A stretch of DNA of 64,000 bases from Oligoflexia bacterium (lineage in GTDB: Bacteria > Bdellovibrionota_B > Oligoflexia > Oligoflexales > JAGOVF01), in assembly GCA_030432875.1 (NCBI GenBank), contig JAUILP010000010.1:1-64000 (forward strand), written 5' to 3'. The notes beneath the pieces were generated by a model. It was not told where the DNA came from and did no database searches. It saw only the letters and a list, made by a program, of their open reading frames with translations. Both the position numbers and the translations under genes were made by a program. Positions 35,879 through 44,981 of the stretch are shown piece by piece. Numbering within the stretch: the stretch's first letter is position 1; every line of letters begins with the position of its first letter.

Positions 35879-37327
35879 TTAATTGCAGCTTGCGCTGGCA
35901 TAAACTTTTAGGTTTACGCCCGTCAAATCTCTCCCTGTCACCCAACCTGTTTCTATTCCTAATCGGCTACAGCGCCAATTTCCTTCACCATTAATATCTG
36001 CCCCTTTTAGACAAAAGCATAACAAACCAAAATCATTTGAACCCGGTGTTCCCTGAGGGCCTTGAGGTCCAATTTGACCAGATGGTCCCCGTTCCCCTTG
36101 ATCTCCTTTTAAACCTTGTGGTCCCGGATCTCCTTTAACCCCTGGAATACCCTGAGCACCTGGATCTCCTTTAACCCCTGGAATGCCCTGGGGTCCACGC
36201 GCACCGTCTACCCCGTCCCTACCTGGAGCTCCCGCAGGTCCTATTGGACCTCTTTCTCCTTGATCTCCTTTCAAACCTTGTGGTCCCGGATCTCCCTTAA
36301 CCCCAGGAATACCCTGAGCACCTGCATCTCCTTTAACCCCAGGAATACCCTGAGCACCTGCATCTCCTTTAACCCCAGGAATACCCTGAGCACCTGTATC
36401 TCCTTTAACCCCTGAAATGCCCTGGGGTCCACGCGCACCGTCTACCCCATCCTTACCCGGAGCTCCCGCAGGTCCAACTGGACCTTGATCTCCTTTTAAA
36501 CCTTGTGGTCCTGGTTCTCCTTTAACGCCCGGAATACCTTGAGCACCTGTATCTCCTTTAACCCCTGGAATACCTTGAGCACCTGTATCTCCTTTAACCC
36601 CTGGAATACCTTGAGCACCTGTATCTCCTTTAACCCCTGGAATACCTTGAGCACCTGTATCTCCTTTAACGCCAGGAATACCCTGGGGTCCACGCGCACC
36701 GTCTACCCCGTCCTTACCAGGAGCTCCCGCAGGTCCAACTGGACCCCTTTCTCCCTGATCTCCTTTTAAGCCCTGAGTATCTCCTATTTCTCCCTTTGGC
36801 CCAGGGGGGCCCGGAGGTCCAGGAGGTCCCATTGGACCCACAGTCACCGAGTAATGGGCTTCTAAGTATTCCTCTACGCCCGAAGAAAAGGGATCAATTT
36901 CCGTCCATTTTCCTAGAGAACAACTTTGCAATACTTTGTTCTGAACATCGTAAATTACATACTTTTCTTGAGACGGCTGACATGCATCGCCGGACAAAAT
37001 AGTCATGGGAACTTCCACAGGACCGTTCAATTCCTTATCAAAATGGTCAGTGCCTGGAGCTACTGCTTTATCTAAGACGGTTTCTGCTTGCGTCCCCGTT
37101 GCATCCTGGATCGGCTGTATATCACTACTCGCGGTCTGCTTTTTGATCTGATCAGAAGACGTTTCCTTAGGATCATCAACAGAATTTTCTGAACTGCTAA
37201 TTTTTTGAGCTGGGGCCCTTCGGGCGTCTTTAAACTGAGCCCCACCACAGCTAGTAAAATAGAAACCCAAAACGATAGAGAAAAATAGCGCGTCATGTTT
37301 ATAAGTCAGCATATAATTTTTTTTCAC
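35879..37327 (-). CDS. Collagen-like lipoprotein
   Basis: A 482-residue protein. The signal ends in FYFTSC (lipid Cys27). Residues 30-160 form a polar stalk, and residues 164-430 are about 88 Gly-X-Y triplets with one break (GDTQ). The triplets come in supermodules: GLKGDQGERGPVGPAGAPG, then KDGVDGARGPQG, then copies of the 12-residue unit IPGVKGDTGAQG, which drop in number from five to two towards the C-terminus. A 52-residue globular tail with four Cys follows (CFCLKG, WRCSRLG, ASASCN), probably the trimerisation or binding head. It should form a surface-anchored triple-helical rod. It is the last gene of the 36-50 kb minus-strand block, after a 396-base gap. Confidence 0.88.
   Translation of the reverse strand: MKKNYMLTYKHDALFFSIVLGFYFTSCGGAQFKDARRAPAQKISSSENSVDDPKETSSDQIKKQTASSDIQPIQDATGTQAETVLDKAVAPGTDHFDKELNGPVEVPMTILSGDACQPSQEKYVIYDVQNKVLQSCSLGKWTEIDPFSSGVEEYLEAHYSVTVGPMGPPGPPGPPGPKGEIGDTQGLKGDQGERGPVGPAGAPGKDGVDGARGPQGIPGVKGDTGAQGIPGVKGDTGAQGIPGVKGDTGAQGIPGVKGDTGAQGIPGVKGEPGPQGLKGDQGPVGPAGAPGKDGVDGARGPQGISGVKGDTGAQGIPGVKGDAGAQGIPGVKGDAGAQGIPGVKGDPGPQGLKGDQGERGPIGPAGAPGRDGVDGARGPQGIPGVKGDPGAQGIPGVKGDPGPQGLKGDQGERGPSGQIGPQGPQGTPGSNDFGLLCFCLKGADINGEGNWRCSRLGIETGWVTGRDLTGVNLKVYASASCN
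36100..36850 (-). repeat. 36-bp tandem repeats encoding the collagen region
   Basis: Near-identical 36-base units (12 codons, GIPGVKGDTGAQ) are arranged in three groups. Several neighbouring copies are identical at the DNA level, so copy number can change by slippage or recombination without shifting the frame. Confidence 0.9.
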
Positions 37328-37723
37328 CCCAAAAAAAGACCATGATGATATATCGGTTGTTATGGTTATGGGTTTGAATTATAGCTGTAACACCATGATA
37401 TTTATAAAGCAATATAAGGGTCGATATTTTTCTACTCTATAGACAGTCGCGCTAGGTACGCATCTAGTTTTTTTAGCTTCCCGCTCACGAACACGGCAAC
37501 CGCCTACCCCAAAAAGCTAAACACTATTACGCATGTCGAAGACCATTAAGGATCTTACGACAACCCAATGCCTTATTTTAAGACAAAAATCCAAGACTGC
37601 CCAAATCCCAAAGCCAGGTTTACCTATAGGGATTGTGATGTATCCAAAATCAAAATATCAAATTGATCATTTTTTCAAGCTGAGCCACGATACCTTCGGC
37701 GATTCAAACTCCTCTTCAGGGAG
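37328..37723. other. Intergenic stretch
   Basis: It separates the collagen-like gene from the end of the upstream secreted-protein cluster on the same strand and must carry the collagen gene's promoter. CCATGATGATAT near 37340 and CCATGATATT near 37393 are a weak repeat. I see nothing else. Confidence 0.4.
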
Positions 37724-38995
37724 CTACGGCAAGAAATCTAGAGACTCTAGCAACTTCGTCTTATATTTTTGCAGTCCGTCTAGGGTCTTGAGACCTTCTT
37801 CAAGACAGACATGATTATCACCTCTGATACAAAGCTTTGCCGCCAGAGTTAGGTTTTGTTCATTGGTGATCATAATACCTAAAATTTTTTGAAGCTCTTC
37901 CCGCTCCACCGCACTAAGTTTAAAATCATAGTAGCTTAATATATACTGAGCACGACGCCGATTACTCAAGTTTTCAATAAACGCAAGGTTAAGCTGTTCC
38001 AAGATCCGTGAAGCTTTTTCTTCCTGCGCCTCATTCGTTTCTAGTTTTTTTATAGCCAGGTTCTTAAGACTGGGCACATCCTCATACGCATAGGTTGCGA
38101 CACTCACAGGACTCAGTTTTTCAGTATAAGTTAGCTGCGTGATCAAATCGGTTCTCGCATACAATGTGAGTTTATTGTAAGTTTCTCGACAAGGGTCCAG
38201 ATCATTTAAGGTACAGTGCGTAATATTGGCATTTAATATCCTAGCCAAATTTTCTGGATTGCCTCCGTACTGGAACGAATCAATGGAAACTACGACAGAA
38301 TCTAGATTTTTATGGCTATCTTGCACCATACTCCCTGAACCAGACGCTAAAGAAAAGCCTCCCATGCCGAGAGATGCCTTGAGAGACCCTGAAAGTAGAT
38401 CTTTTTGCTCGCGACTAACAAAATCGAACACAAGTTGCGCATAAAATAGCGCGCCATAATTGATTTGGGCGACATAGCTATCGCCACAAACCCGGGAAAA
38501 ATTTTCTGGCTCCTTACGCAGGATTTCCTCACCAAGGGTTGTAAGCTCTATGGTTTCAGGAGCTAGGACTGCGGACGCTTTTTTTATTTTGAACATCAAA
38601 TGAAAAGAACTCTTAGTGTTGTGTGACTGAAAAAACTGTAAAACATCGAGAAACCCGCTTGCTTTAACGCCGATAGTAGAAGCTTTACCCCCAACAGACC
38701 CTGAAACCGAGTCCAGGTATTCGCTTGTTTCCATATCCTGCAAAAATTGAACTTCACTACTACCATTGCGCTCCTCATAAATCTCATGCCCCTTTATGCA
38801 GGGGGTAAAAAGTGGCCGGTCAAGGCGTCTTTGAAAGCCATAACCTAAGCGCATGCTGGAACTAGGATAGCTAAAGGATTCGAGAGATTTTAATGAGCTG
38901 AGTTGCTGAGGTCTGCCGCAACTTTCAAGTATAACCATGGCGATAAAAAGCAAAACAAAACATAAAAGAAGTCTAAGCATCTTTAACTTTTTCAT
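37724..38995 (-). CDS. Lipoprotein with a MACPF/CDC-like core (tentative)
   Basis: A 423-residue lipoprotein (signal ending VILESC, lipid Cys26). The core at about 165-260 has CGDSYVAQINYGALFYA, then a beta-rich stretch of alternating small and hydrophobic residues (SGSLKASLGMGGFSLASGSG), SIDSFQYGGNP and paired Cys (THCTLNDLDPC). Two other proteins of the cluster share this order: CGDxxh, GA/G, a strand region, GG, then C...C. It recalls the YGDxFhxG...GG signature of fungal and bacterial MACPF pore-formers, but the match is by eye. The C-terminal 130 residues are helical. Its ATG overlaps the stop of the upstream gene (ATGA), indicating translational coupling. Confidence 0.55.
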   Translation of the reverse strand: MKKLKMLRLLLCFVLLFIAMVILESCGRPQQLSSLKSLESFSYPSSSMRLGYGFQRRLDRPLFTPCIKGHEIYEERNGSSEVQFLQDMETSEYLDSVSGSVGGKASTIGVKASGFLDVLQFFQSHNTKSSFHLMFKIKKASAVLAPETIELTTLGEEILRKEPENFSRVCGDSYVAQINYGALFYAQLVFDFVSREQKDLLSGSLKASLGMGGFSLASGSGSMVQDSHKNLDSVVVSIDSFQYGGNPENLARILNANITHCTLNDLDPCRETYNKLTLYARTDLITQLTYTEKLSPVSVATYAYEDVPSLKNLAIKKLETNEAQEEKASRILEQLNLAFIENLSNRRRAQYILSYYDFKLSAVEREELQKILGIMITNEQNLTLAAKLCIRGDNHVCLEEGLKTLDGLQKYKTKLLESLDFLP

Positions 38996-40104
38996 AAAGC
39001 ACCTCCCGCATCAGGGCAGATGTCTGAAGACTGGCAGGCGTAGTATATTTTTAGCGCCTTACTTAGTCTCGTTTCTAAACTTTTAAAATTAGGACTGTTC
39101 TGATTTTGATCTTTTATTTCATCGTAAAGGCTGAGTATTTGGCTCTCTAAATTTTTCATGAGGTCTAGGCTTTCCGATGTTTTCTCATAATTTTCAGCAG
39201 GCTTTATAGAAGTGATAGCAGCTTCACCATAGCTCGCTGCTTCAAAAAAAAGAACCTGATCACCGGGGGCTTTGGCCAGGCTTTTGTCCGCTCCTAAACC
39301 AAAAATGATGGTTTCTTCTAGATACTGCTGAATATCCAAAAACTTTTGTTCACAAACCGCTATATTTTCCCGCTGACAGGTGATGTCAAAACTGCCTCCA
39401 AGCTTCTCCAGAGCTTCGCTTCTCCCAGCTCCTATTTGCCAAGTATGAACGGTGACTTGAGTGTGACCCTGACCCGAAAAAACTTCGCTGATATTCGTTT
39501 TTGATTTAGAGCCAAAAATACTAGAAACCTTATACTTTTGTTTGGCAAAGCGGTAGGCATCTTCACTTTCAAATTCCAAGGTTACACCCAAATAAAATTC
39601 TAGGCCTGTACGCGCTTTGATGAGGACTTTATCACCGCAGACTTTCCGGTGCCGGGCTTCATTTTGAGGAGGAAGCGATGCTCCTATTTGGCTCAGACGG
39701 CGCTGAGTTAAAATCCAATCACCATAGCGTTGATGCAAAAAATAGACGAAAGAAAGTGTTTTAGCTTTTTTTGCCATACGTTCAATAGCGGACATGCTCG
39801 CCTTAGCACCAACAATCCCTAGGTTTATACCGCCTCCGCCATGACTTTCGCTATATGAGGTAATATCCTCTGCAGATTTATCAAAAAATACATGGCTAGT
39901 AAAAAAAGGATTGGGTACAAACTCTGGGGTCCCTGTCAAACAAAAACCGCGCAGATACCCGTGCATGCTTTCTATTCCGCGTCCGAGATTGTCTAAGCTT
40001 AGACTAGGGTTGTCAAACACGTTTGCCACAATAACTTGTGGTCCAAGTAACAAAAAAGTTAATAATCCGCACCGGCACATAAAATTAGTTAAAAGCTTAT
40101 TCAT
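38992..40104 (-). CDS. Secreted protein with a MACPF/CDC-like core (tentative)
   Basis: About 370 residues. The frame opens at 40167, but the ATG at 40104 gives a normal signal peptide (CGLLTFLLLGPQVIVA) and avoids overlap with the upstream gene. It is a paralogue of its downstream neighbour and of the 44982-46460 product: KVCGDKVLIKARTGLEFYL, then a strand region, TWQIGAG, LGGSFDITC and a second Cys (AVCEQ). A Gly-rich segment (SHGGGGINLGIVGAKAS) near residue 95 could belong to a membrane-inserting hairpin. The C-terminus is helical with two Cys (YYACQSSDICPD). The stop is shared with the next start. The function as a pore-former is inferred. Confidence 0.55.
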   Translation of the reverse strand: MNKLLTNFMCRCGLLTFLLLGPQVIVANVFDNPSLSLDNLGRGIESMHGYLRGFCLTGTPEFVPNPFFTSHVFFDKSAEDITSYSESHGGGGINLGIVGAKASMSAIERMAKKAKTLSFVYFLHQRYGDWILTQRRLSQIGASLPPQNEARHRKVCGDKVLIKARTGLEFYLGVTLEFESEDAYRFAKQKYKVSSIFGSKSKTNISEVFSGQGHTQVTVHTWQIGAGRSEALEKLGGSFDITCQRENIAVCEQKFLDIQQYLEETIIFGLGADKSLAKAPGDQVLFFEAASYGEAAITSIKPAENYEKTSESLDLMKNLESQILSLYDEIKDQNQNSPNFKSLETRLSKALKIYYACQSSDICPDAGGAL

Positions 40105-40124
40105 GGTATTTGCCTGCATTAGGT

Positions 40125-40838
40125 TTAGGAATGGTTTTCTGAGTACTTTATTAGGTACTTTAACCATTTATTATTTGTTGTATCGACCTCTTGTGCAAAA
40201 TTTTTGTAGTCATCCGGAGCAAATCTGCGCAGCATTCCTATGAGATCTGACTTATCACCGAGCACGCTTTTACGCAGTTTTTTATCAGCAATTTCTTTAA
40301 ACAGAGGGTTACTAATTTCACTTAAAAGTAACTCGACAAAAACCGCTTTGCTATTTTGCCTGGCTAGAGGCACCAGCGCTGCAATAAGATCTATCACTTC
40401 AATACGGCTGATCTCTGCCTGTGTGGAAAACCTGTCACTCCCTTTAACCTTAAGCTGCCTAAATAGCTGCTCGCGGTACTCTGGGTCATTGGCAAGTGTA
40501 GATAAAAATAACTTTTCATTATCGCTCAGAAGGACTTTTTTCATTAGGGCAGCCTGCTTTTGGTAAAGAGCCGCGAAACTTTGTGTTTTTTCTTCTTTAT
40601 TTTGTATGTTTTCCGCTTCTATTCGTGAGGTAAGCTCAAAATCTTGATGATAGCTCTCGCCCCCTACAGGAATTGGCAGCGGGGCGAGCTGTTCAGGTGC
40701 GTTTTTTTGAAAAGCTGGTGCAGGTGGAAACTCAGAGGCAGTGCCAACAACTATCACATCTCGATAAATTCGGCTGCCGATTTTTATAGCAATTAAGCTC
40801 GCGAGTATAATGGCAACAGCAATTTTTTTCTTGTTCAT
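40125..40838 (-). CDS. Membrane-anchored protein, unknown function
   Basis: A 237-residue protein with one N-terminal membrane segment (KIAVAIILASLIAIKIG, residues 5-21), then a Pro-rich linker (EFPPAPAFQKNAPEQLAPLP) and a long, mostly helical periplasmic domain without Cys. I do not recognise a family. It sits 20 bases before the next gene and 80 bases after the previous one, so it belongs to the same transcript as the MACPF-like genes and may hold or escort them at the inner membrane. Confidence 0.6.
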   Translation of the reverse strand: MNKKKIAVAIILASLIAIKIGSRIYRDVIVVGTASEFPPAPAFQKNAPEQLAPLPIPVGGESYHQDFELTSRIEAENIQNKEEKTQSFAALYQKQAALMKKVLLSDNEKLFLSTLANDPEYREQLFRQLKVKGSDRFSTQAEISRIEVIDLIAALVPLARQNSKAVFVELLLSEISNPLFKEIADKKLRKSVLGDKSDLIGMLRRFAPDDYKNFAQEVDTTNNKWLKYLIKYSENHS

Positions 40839-40918
40839 AGTGGCCCCTTCTTTCCTAAGTCAGGGGATCATAAGTCCCCCCCATTGGTTAAAATTTAGAG
40901 ATCAAGGTTTACTGTAGA

Positions 40919-42124
40919 TTAATCTGACGCGGGATCTTCAGTTTTTACACCATAAACTGCTTCAGTATATAAAGGTGCTATGGCATAACAGCGCATCCAG
41001 CCTGCGACACCTTTTTGAGGATTTTCCATGTCGATAAAATCAGGAGCCCATTCGGCATTTTGGTACATAAAATAGTCATCAAAGTTTATGAAATTTAAAA
41101 TTCGCACCCAGCCGCGGGCATCGTTACAGTGATTGAGACTAGTAACAATTTCGGCCTGGGGCTTAAGCACCATATTTGTTCCACCAATATCCCCATCATA
41201 GAGATCCCCATAAGTTTTGGCAGCTTCTTCGCATGAAGTCCAAAGCTTTACCCCTGAGCTAGGGCTTGTTGGGTTGCGAAAAATAGGAGCGCGCCCTTCG
41301 TTTAGGTACTTTATAAGATCCCTATCATTTTTAATTTGTTCAAAAGCGGCGGCAAAATAAATAGCTTTGTTGCAGCGTTCTTGTTCCTGGCACCTAACAC
41401 TAGATGCCGCGCGATCACAGAGTTCAGGAGCAAAAGATTGCGCAAGTTCAGCGAGCTGTGCTGGATCTTCTGAAGGGTAAGTTAAAATTTCATTATTCAG
41501 CGCATTTATCTTAAGAGGAGTGTGCATCCCAACACGTGTGGTGATAAACAAATCCAAAAATTCATGTTCGAATTGATCTGCTGCAGGACCAATTTCTATA
41601 GTTTTAATTGCCCGGTCTCGTGCGAGTGTCCGTATCCAGGCGAATCTTATGTCATCAACAAATTTTCTCTGTGATAGACATGTTGCCTGATTATCATGAG
41701 CACAGAGGTAACTTTCTGACTGCGCATAACTTGAGGGCATGAGGGTATAAGCAAACGGTATCGTCACAGCGCTGGCATAATCAAGAGAGGGATAATCTAG
41801 TACATCGAGCATATCAAACATCAAATTTTTCATAAAATCCGTGAACGGTTCTCTTGTTTTAGACGAATCAGGCGTTTTATCAGGCGTCTTCTTAGGCGTT
41901 AGCTCTGGGTTATTTATTTCTTCTTCGGCTGTTAAGGGCGTCACAGAGAGCGAAGCATCAAGATTTTCATCTTTAGGCGCACCCTGATCTGGGGGAAAAT
42001 ACTCTTTTTCCGTTTGAGGCTCTAGATCCTGATTTGGGGCTTTTGGGTCCTTGGATGAATCGTTACCGCACGCCGCTAGGGCACAGGTAATGATAAGGGT
42101 AAAATAAAAATTCGATTTTTTCAT
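40919..42124 (-). CDS. Lipoprotein with two Cys/WxxC modules
   Basis: A 401-residue lipoprotein (signal ending ALAAC, lipid Cys19) with a Pro/Glu/Asp-rich linker to about 100. Two copies of a module of about 65 residues follow: RCNKAIYFAAAFEQIK...RAPIFRNP...VKLWTSCEEAAKTYGDLYDG, and HCNDARGW...EWAPDFID...KGVAGWMRCYAIAPLY. The same module occurs twice in the next upstream gene's product and once at the C-terminus of the 44982-46460 product. The pattern CxxA, APxFxD, P.KG, WxxC, YG suggests one disulfide per module. The whole protein is a paralogue of the 42329-43474 product. I know no family with this pattern. Confidence 0.6.
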   Translation of the reverse strand: MKKSNFYFTLIITCALAACGNDSSKDPKAPNQDLEPQTEKEYFPPDQGAPKDENLDASLSVTPLTAEEEINNPELTPKKTPDKTPDSSKTREPFTDFMKNLMFDMLDVLDYPSLDYASAVTIPFAYTLMPSSYAQSESYLCAHDNQATCLSQRKFVDDIRFAWIRTLARDRAIKTIEIGPAADQFEHEFLDLFITTRVGMHTPLKINALNNEILTYPSEDPAQLAELAQSFAPELCDRAASSVRCQEQERCNKAIYFAAAFEQIKNDRDLIKYLNEGRAPIFRNPTSPSSGVKLWTSCEEAAKTYGDLYDGDIGGTNMVLKPQAEIVTSLNHCNDARGWVRILNFINFDDYFMYQNAEWAPDFIDMENPQKGVAGWMRCYAIAPLYTEAVYGVKTEDPASD

Positions 42125-42224
42125 ATTGGGTTCTTTCTCGTTTTTTTTCTAATTTTTTCCCGATTAAAAACAGTTTTTAATCAGCATAGCTAATATTACA
42201 ATTTTGCATTTTTTCTTACCAAAG

Positions 42225-42264
42225 GGAGAACCGGGATGAATTTGACAAAGTTCACCCATTCTCC
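42225..42264. other. Hairpin in the gap between two lipoprotein genes
   Basis: GGAGAA (42225-42230) pairs with TTCTCC (42259-42264), and GGGATGAA with TTCACCC inside. No T-tract follows on the minus strand, so it may act as an mRNA-processing or attenuation site within the cluster rather than as a terminator. Confidence 0.4.
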
Positions 42265-42328
42265 TTAAGTAAGTTCCCTTACCTGGAGCTGATACTCTCT
42301 GGTTTTTTCTATATTTTAAGTTTTCTCG

Positions 42329-43474
42329 TTACTTGCCTTCTAACCAATTTGAGATATCGTCAAAAAGATCTCCGTAAGTCTCAGCTACGTTTTCGCATTT
42401 GTCCCAAGCAATGATTTTTGTTAATGCATAACCATTAAAGCGTGGAAAAAGCGATGGATCATTAAATGACATCTGTTCTTCCGGTGTGATCATATTTGCC
42501 GCTAACTCTTTTGCACCTTTGCACCGAAACGCATTGAAAAATTGGTCTCGCTCAATTGCTGGCGTTTCCTCAGGCTTAATGATGAGTTCCATGCCGCCGA
42601 TATCCCAGTCGTAAAGCTCGCCATAAGTTGCTGCAGCTTCAATGCACGACTCCCATCGAAGGATCCCTTTCCGTGGATCCTTGGGGTCGTTAAAGATCGG
42701 GGCATGAGATTTATGTAACTCATCCTGAAATGCGGCGGTATTATAGTCGATTAAGCCAAAGGCAACCGCATAATAACGGGCTTTATCACACCTCTCGTCA
42801 GCTATACATAGGTTTTCACCTGTCATAAATCGCGTACACATTTGTAAATTGCCCTCTTTAAAAACAAACGCCAAGCTGTCAATGGAATCATAGTCTGATG
42901 CAGAAAAATCAACATCAAACTCAAGATTTGAATTTGCTTGTTCAATACGTTGCCTGCGTAATATGACATTCAAATAATATTCTGAATAATTATCCCAAAA
43001 TGAGGTTGGTTTTTTAGTAAAACGATATTTGTCAATAATCGTTCTATTACGCAGGCACTCCAGTGTCGGCCTGGTTCCGCAGCGGCGCGCTTTAATGCCT
43101 TCAGCATATTTCGCATGATCTCCAAATAGAGGTGGAATCGGAATTACCGTGACCGTATCATCTTCCAGAACCACCAAATCTGCTGCATCTTCTCCAGCCA
43201 CCTTTTTTTCCTCATCTTTGCTTAGCACTTCCATCGGCTTATTTTGAGCCTCAGGGGTCACCGCAATTGCAGGAGCATTCTCCGCTGCAATAGCGGCTAA
43301 AATCGGCTCATCGCGAGAATTATCATCTAGGGCAACAGACGTCTCAGGCTTAAGTTCATTCTTGTTATTCTCATCGCTATTGGGAGCGGGATTATTTTTG
43401 TTTGTGGTCTTGGTCCCGCAGCTTAGATTTAACATAAGACTCAAACAAAGAATTTTTTTATGGATACTTTTCAC
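42329..43474 (-). CDS. Lipoprotein with two Cys/WxxC modules, paralogue of the next gene
   Basis: About 381 residues. The frame opens at 43516, but AAGGAG followed seven bases later by GTG fixes the start at 43474, giving a lipoprotein signal (LCLSLMLNLSC). An acidic Asn/Glu/Pro-rich linker leads to a domain shared with the downstream gene (CGTRPTLECLRNRTIIDKYRF). Two modules follow: RCDKARYYAVAFGLID...HAPIFNDP...LRWESCIEAAATYGELYD, and a diverged RCKGAKELAAN...IAWDKCENVAETYGDLFD. A surface or periplasmic binding protein is likely, but the ligand is unknown. Confidence 0.6.
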   Translation of the reverse strand: MKSIHKKILCLSLMLNLSCGTKTTNKNNPAPNSDENNKNELKPETSVALDDNSRDEPILAAIAAENAPAIAVTPEAQNKPMEVLSKDEEKKVAGEDAADLVVLEDDTVTVIPIPPLFGDHAKYAEGIKARRCGTRPTLECLRNRTIIDKYRFTKKPTSFWDNYSEYYLNVILRRQRIEQANSNLEFDVDFSASDYDSIDSLAFVFKEGNLQMCTRFMTGENLCIADERCDKARYYAVAFGLIDYNTAAFQDELHKSHAPIFNDPKDPRKGILRWESCIEAAATYGELYDWDIGGMELIIKPEETPAIERDQFFNAFRCKGAKELAANMITPEEQMSFNDPSLFPRFNGYALTKIIAWDKCENVAETYGDLFDDISNWLEGK

Positions 43475-43546
43475 GCTTATTCTCCTTTTATAAGAATATA
43501 GAAACATTTCACTCAATTAATCTGCCGTTGCCCCAGCTTTTTATCA

Positions 43547-44503
43547 CTAAAAATCAAGTGTGTCAGCAATATTGCGCCGAATAATTTGGCTATTCATAAG
43601 CTTTAGGGCTTCATTTTGGTACCAATCTGAACCACTTAGGTATCCTTCGGCAAAAACGATCTGACTTAGAGGGGTTTCTCCTTTAGTTTTGACATTGTGG
43701 ACTTTGCCAAAATACGGGACCTTTTTGTCGATTTGGACGATGGGATCAAGAGCGCCGTCTAGAGAAACCAAGGACTCACCAATTTGCAACTCGCTGGCTT
43801 GATGCATAATACCGTCAGCAGTAACTAAAGGATGATTTTGTGTGACGAGCAGAAATTTCCCAGATTTCATCGTCAAACTTACTAGCGTATGCTTGACATC
43901 TTTTATACTTTCCACAAAGAAATCGATGTTTTGGGCCTGAGCCTTTAGGCTACTAAAGGATGAATCTTCACTTAAAGTCATAATTTGTTTCAATTTTTCC
44001 TTTTGTGCATCCGCAATAGCGATTTCGCCTTCGGGAAAGAGTAAAGCTGTCGAAGGATGATAACAGCTAGAGCGACAGATGGCAGCAATAACAACATTCA
44101 AAGGCATGATGTCACAAGATGCGCTCACTATCCGGGGAGCCTCCTCCCAAAGTGTCCCATCAGGCATTTCGAGCTTCACATAGTCGGGTTGCTGCCTAAC
44201 AATCTTTTTTCCCGTTTTATTAAACTCAATGGGATCCAAAATCCACTGCAGTTCTAGTGATTCAATAATCTCATCATCTGAAAAACCCAAAACAGCATCA
44301 GGGGCCATAGATTTGGCATGTTCAACCAATAATGCCCGTCCTCTAGGACATTTTTTTAACCACTCAAACCTCCCGACGGCTTCTTTTGGGGCCAAACTAT
44401 CATGACCTTCACAGCGATTAACTTTACCGGTCACGCCAAGCACTGTTTGACTAAGATTCATGGCAATTAGCATACCTACCTGAATAAATTTTTTAAATTG
44501 CAT
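43547..44503 (-). CDS. Secreted protein with a Hint (intein/hedgehog-type) domain
   Basis: A 318-residue protein: signal peptide 1-22, then a module with CEGHDSLAPKEAVGRFEWLKKCP, then a Hint domain from Cys147 (SCYHPSTALLFPEGEI) with LVTQNHPLVTADG (His224) and a C-terminal strand ending SGSDWYQN (Asn297). Hint domains catalyse an N-S acyl shift at the first Cys and then splice, cleave or transfer a ligand. The usual final His-Asn is Gln-Asn here, which points to cleavage rather than splicing. The product of the next upstream gene is the same N-terminal module, ending exactly where this Hint domain begins. GAAAGG precedes the ATG. Confidence 0.72.
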   Translation of the reverse strand: MQFKKFIQVGMLIAMNLSQTVLGVTGKVNRCEGHDSLAPKEAVGRFEWLKKCPRGRALLVEHAKSMAPDAVLGFSDDEIIESLELQWILDPIEFNKTGKKIVRQQPDYVKLEMPDGTLWEEAPRIVSASCDIMPLNVVIAAICRSSCYHPSTALLFPEGEIAIADAQKEKLKQIMTLSEDSSFSSLKAQAQNIDFFVESIKDVKHTLVSLTMKSGKFLLVTQNHPLVTADGIMHQASELQIGESLVSLDGALDPIVQIDKKVPYFGKVHNVKTKGETPLSQIVFAEGYLSGSDWYQNEALKLMNSQIIRRNIADTLDF

Positions 44504-44536
44504 AATTTTTTCCTTTCAATACTTTTTTTAATTCGA

Positions 44537-44959
44537 TTAATTTGAGCGACAATAAGACCGGAAAGTAATTACCTCTCCTGGAAAATCATCGCATGGAGTG
44601 TGGTAATTTCCTGGAATCCGCCAAACTTCTTTTGTTTGTATAAAAATGGCTACCACGTATAACGGAAACTCTCTAATTATTTTTGACAAGCCATCCACAT
44701 AAAGATACTTCTCCTCAACTACTGGCAACAGATCTTCATTAGACAAAATAGCGTATTCTGAAACCTGTGTTTTCTCAAATGCCAACAGCTTATCGAGTGC
44801 AGCGGGACAGTTTTTAATCCAATTAAATCGCTGATAAGCCTCAAGCGCTGTCAAGCTATCCCTACCACAATACGCATCTTCATCTACGGTATTTTGAGCG
44901 TAAAGGCTGCTACTCATCATTAGCACCAACTCTAAAAATATTATTGTTATAAAACTCAT
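44537..44959 (-). CDS. Secreted paralogue of the Hint protein, lacking the Hint domain
   Basis: About 140 residues. The frame opens at 45013, but AAGGAGG before the ATG at 44959 and a signal peptide (IIFLELVLMMSSSLYAQ) define the start. The mature part matches the N-terminal module of the Hint protein: CGRDSLTALEAYQRFNWIKNCP, then CDDFPGEVI aligned with CDIMPLNVVI, ending in CRSN where the other has CRSSC and its Hint domain. It therefore looks like the already processed form encoded directly. The five Cys may form disulfides. It sits 22 bases after the MACPF-like gene. Confidence 0.62.
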   Translation of the reverse strand: MSFITIIFLELVLMMSSSLYAQNTVDEDAYCGRDSLTALEAYQRFNWIKNCPAALDKLLAFEKTQVSEYAILSNEDLLPVVEEKYLYVDGLSKIIREFPLYVVAIFIQTKEVWRIPGNYHTPCDDFPGEVITFRSYCRSN

Positions 44960-44981
44960 AAAGTGCCCCTCCTTACCTCTC

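Noticed and set aside
36116-36769. Plus-strand open frames rich in Asn/Thr/Ser opposite the collagen gene
   Set aside because: They are antisense readings of the collagen repeats and have no ribosome sites.
36100-36850. Regularly spaced 36-bp repeats that look like a CRISPR array
   Set aside because: The repeats are contiguous without spacers and encode Gly-X-Y triplets in one frame of a lipoprotein gene.
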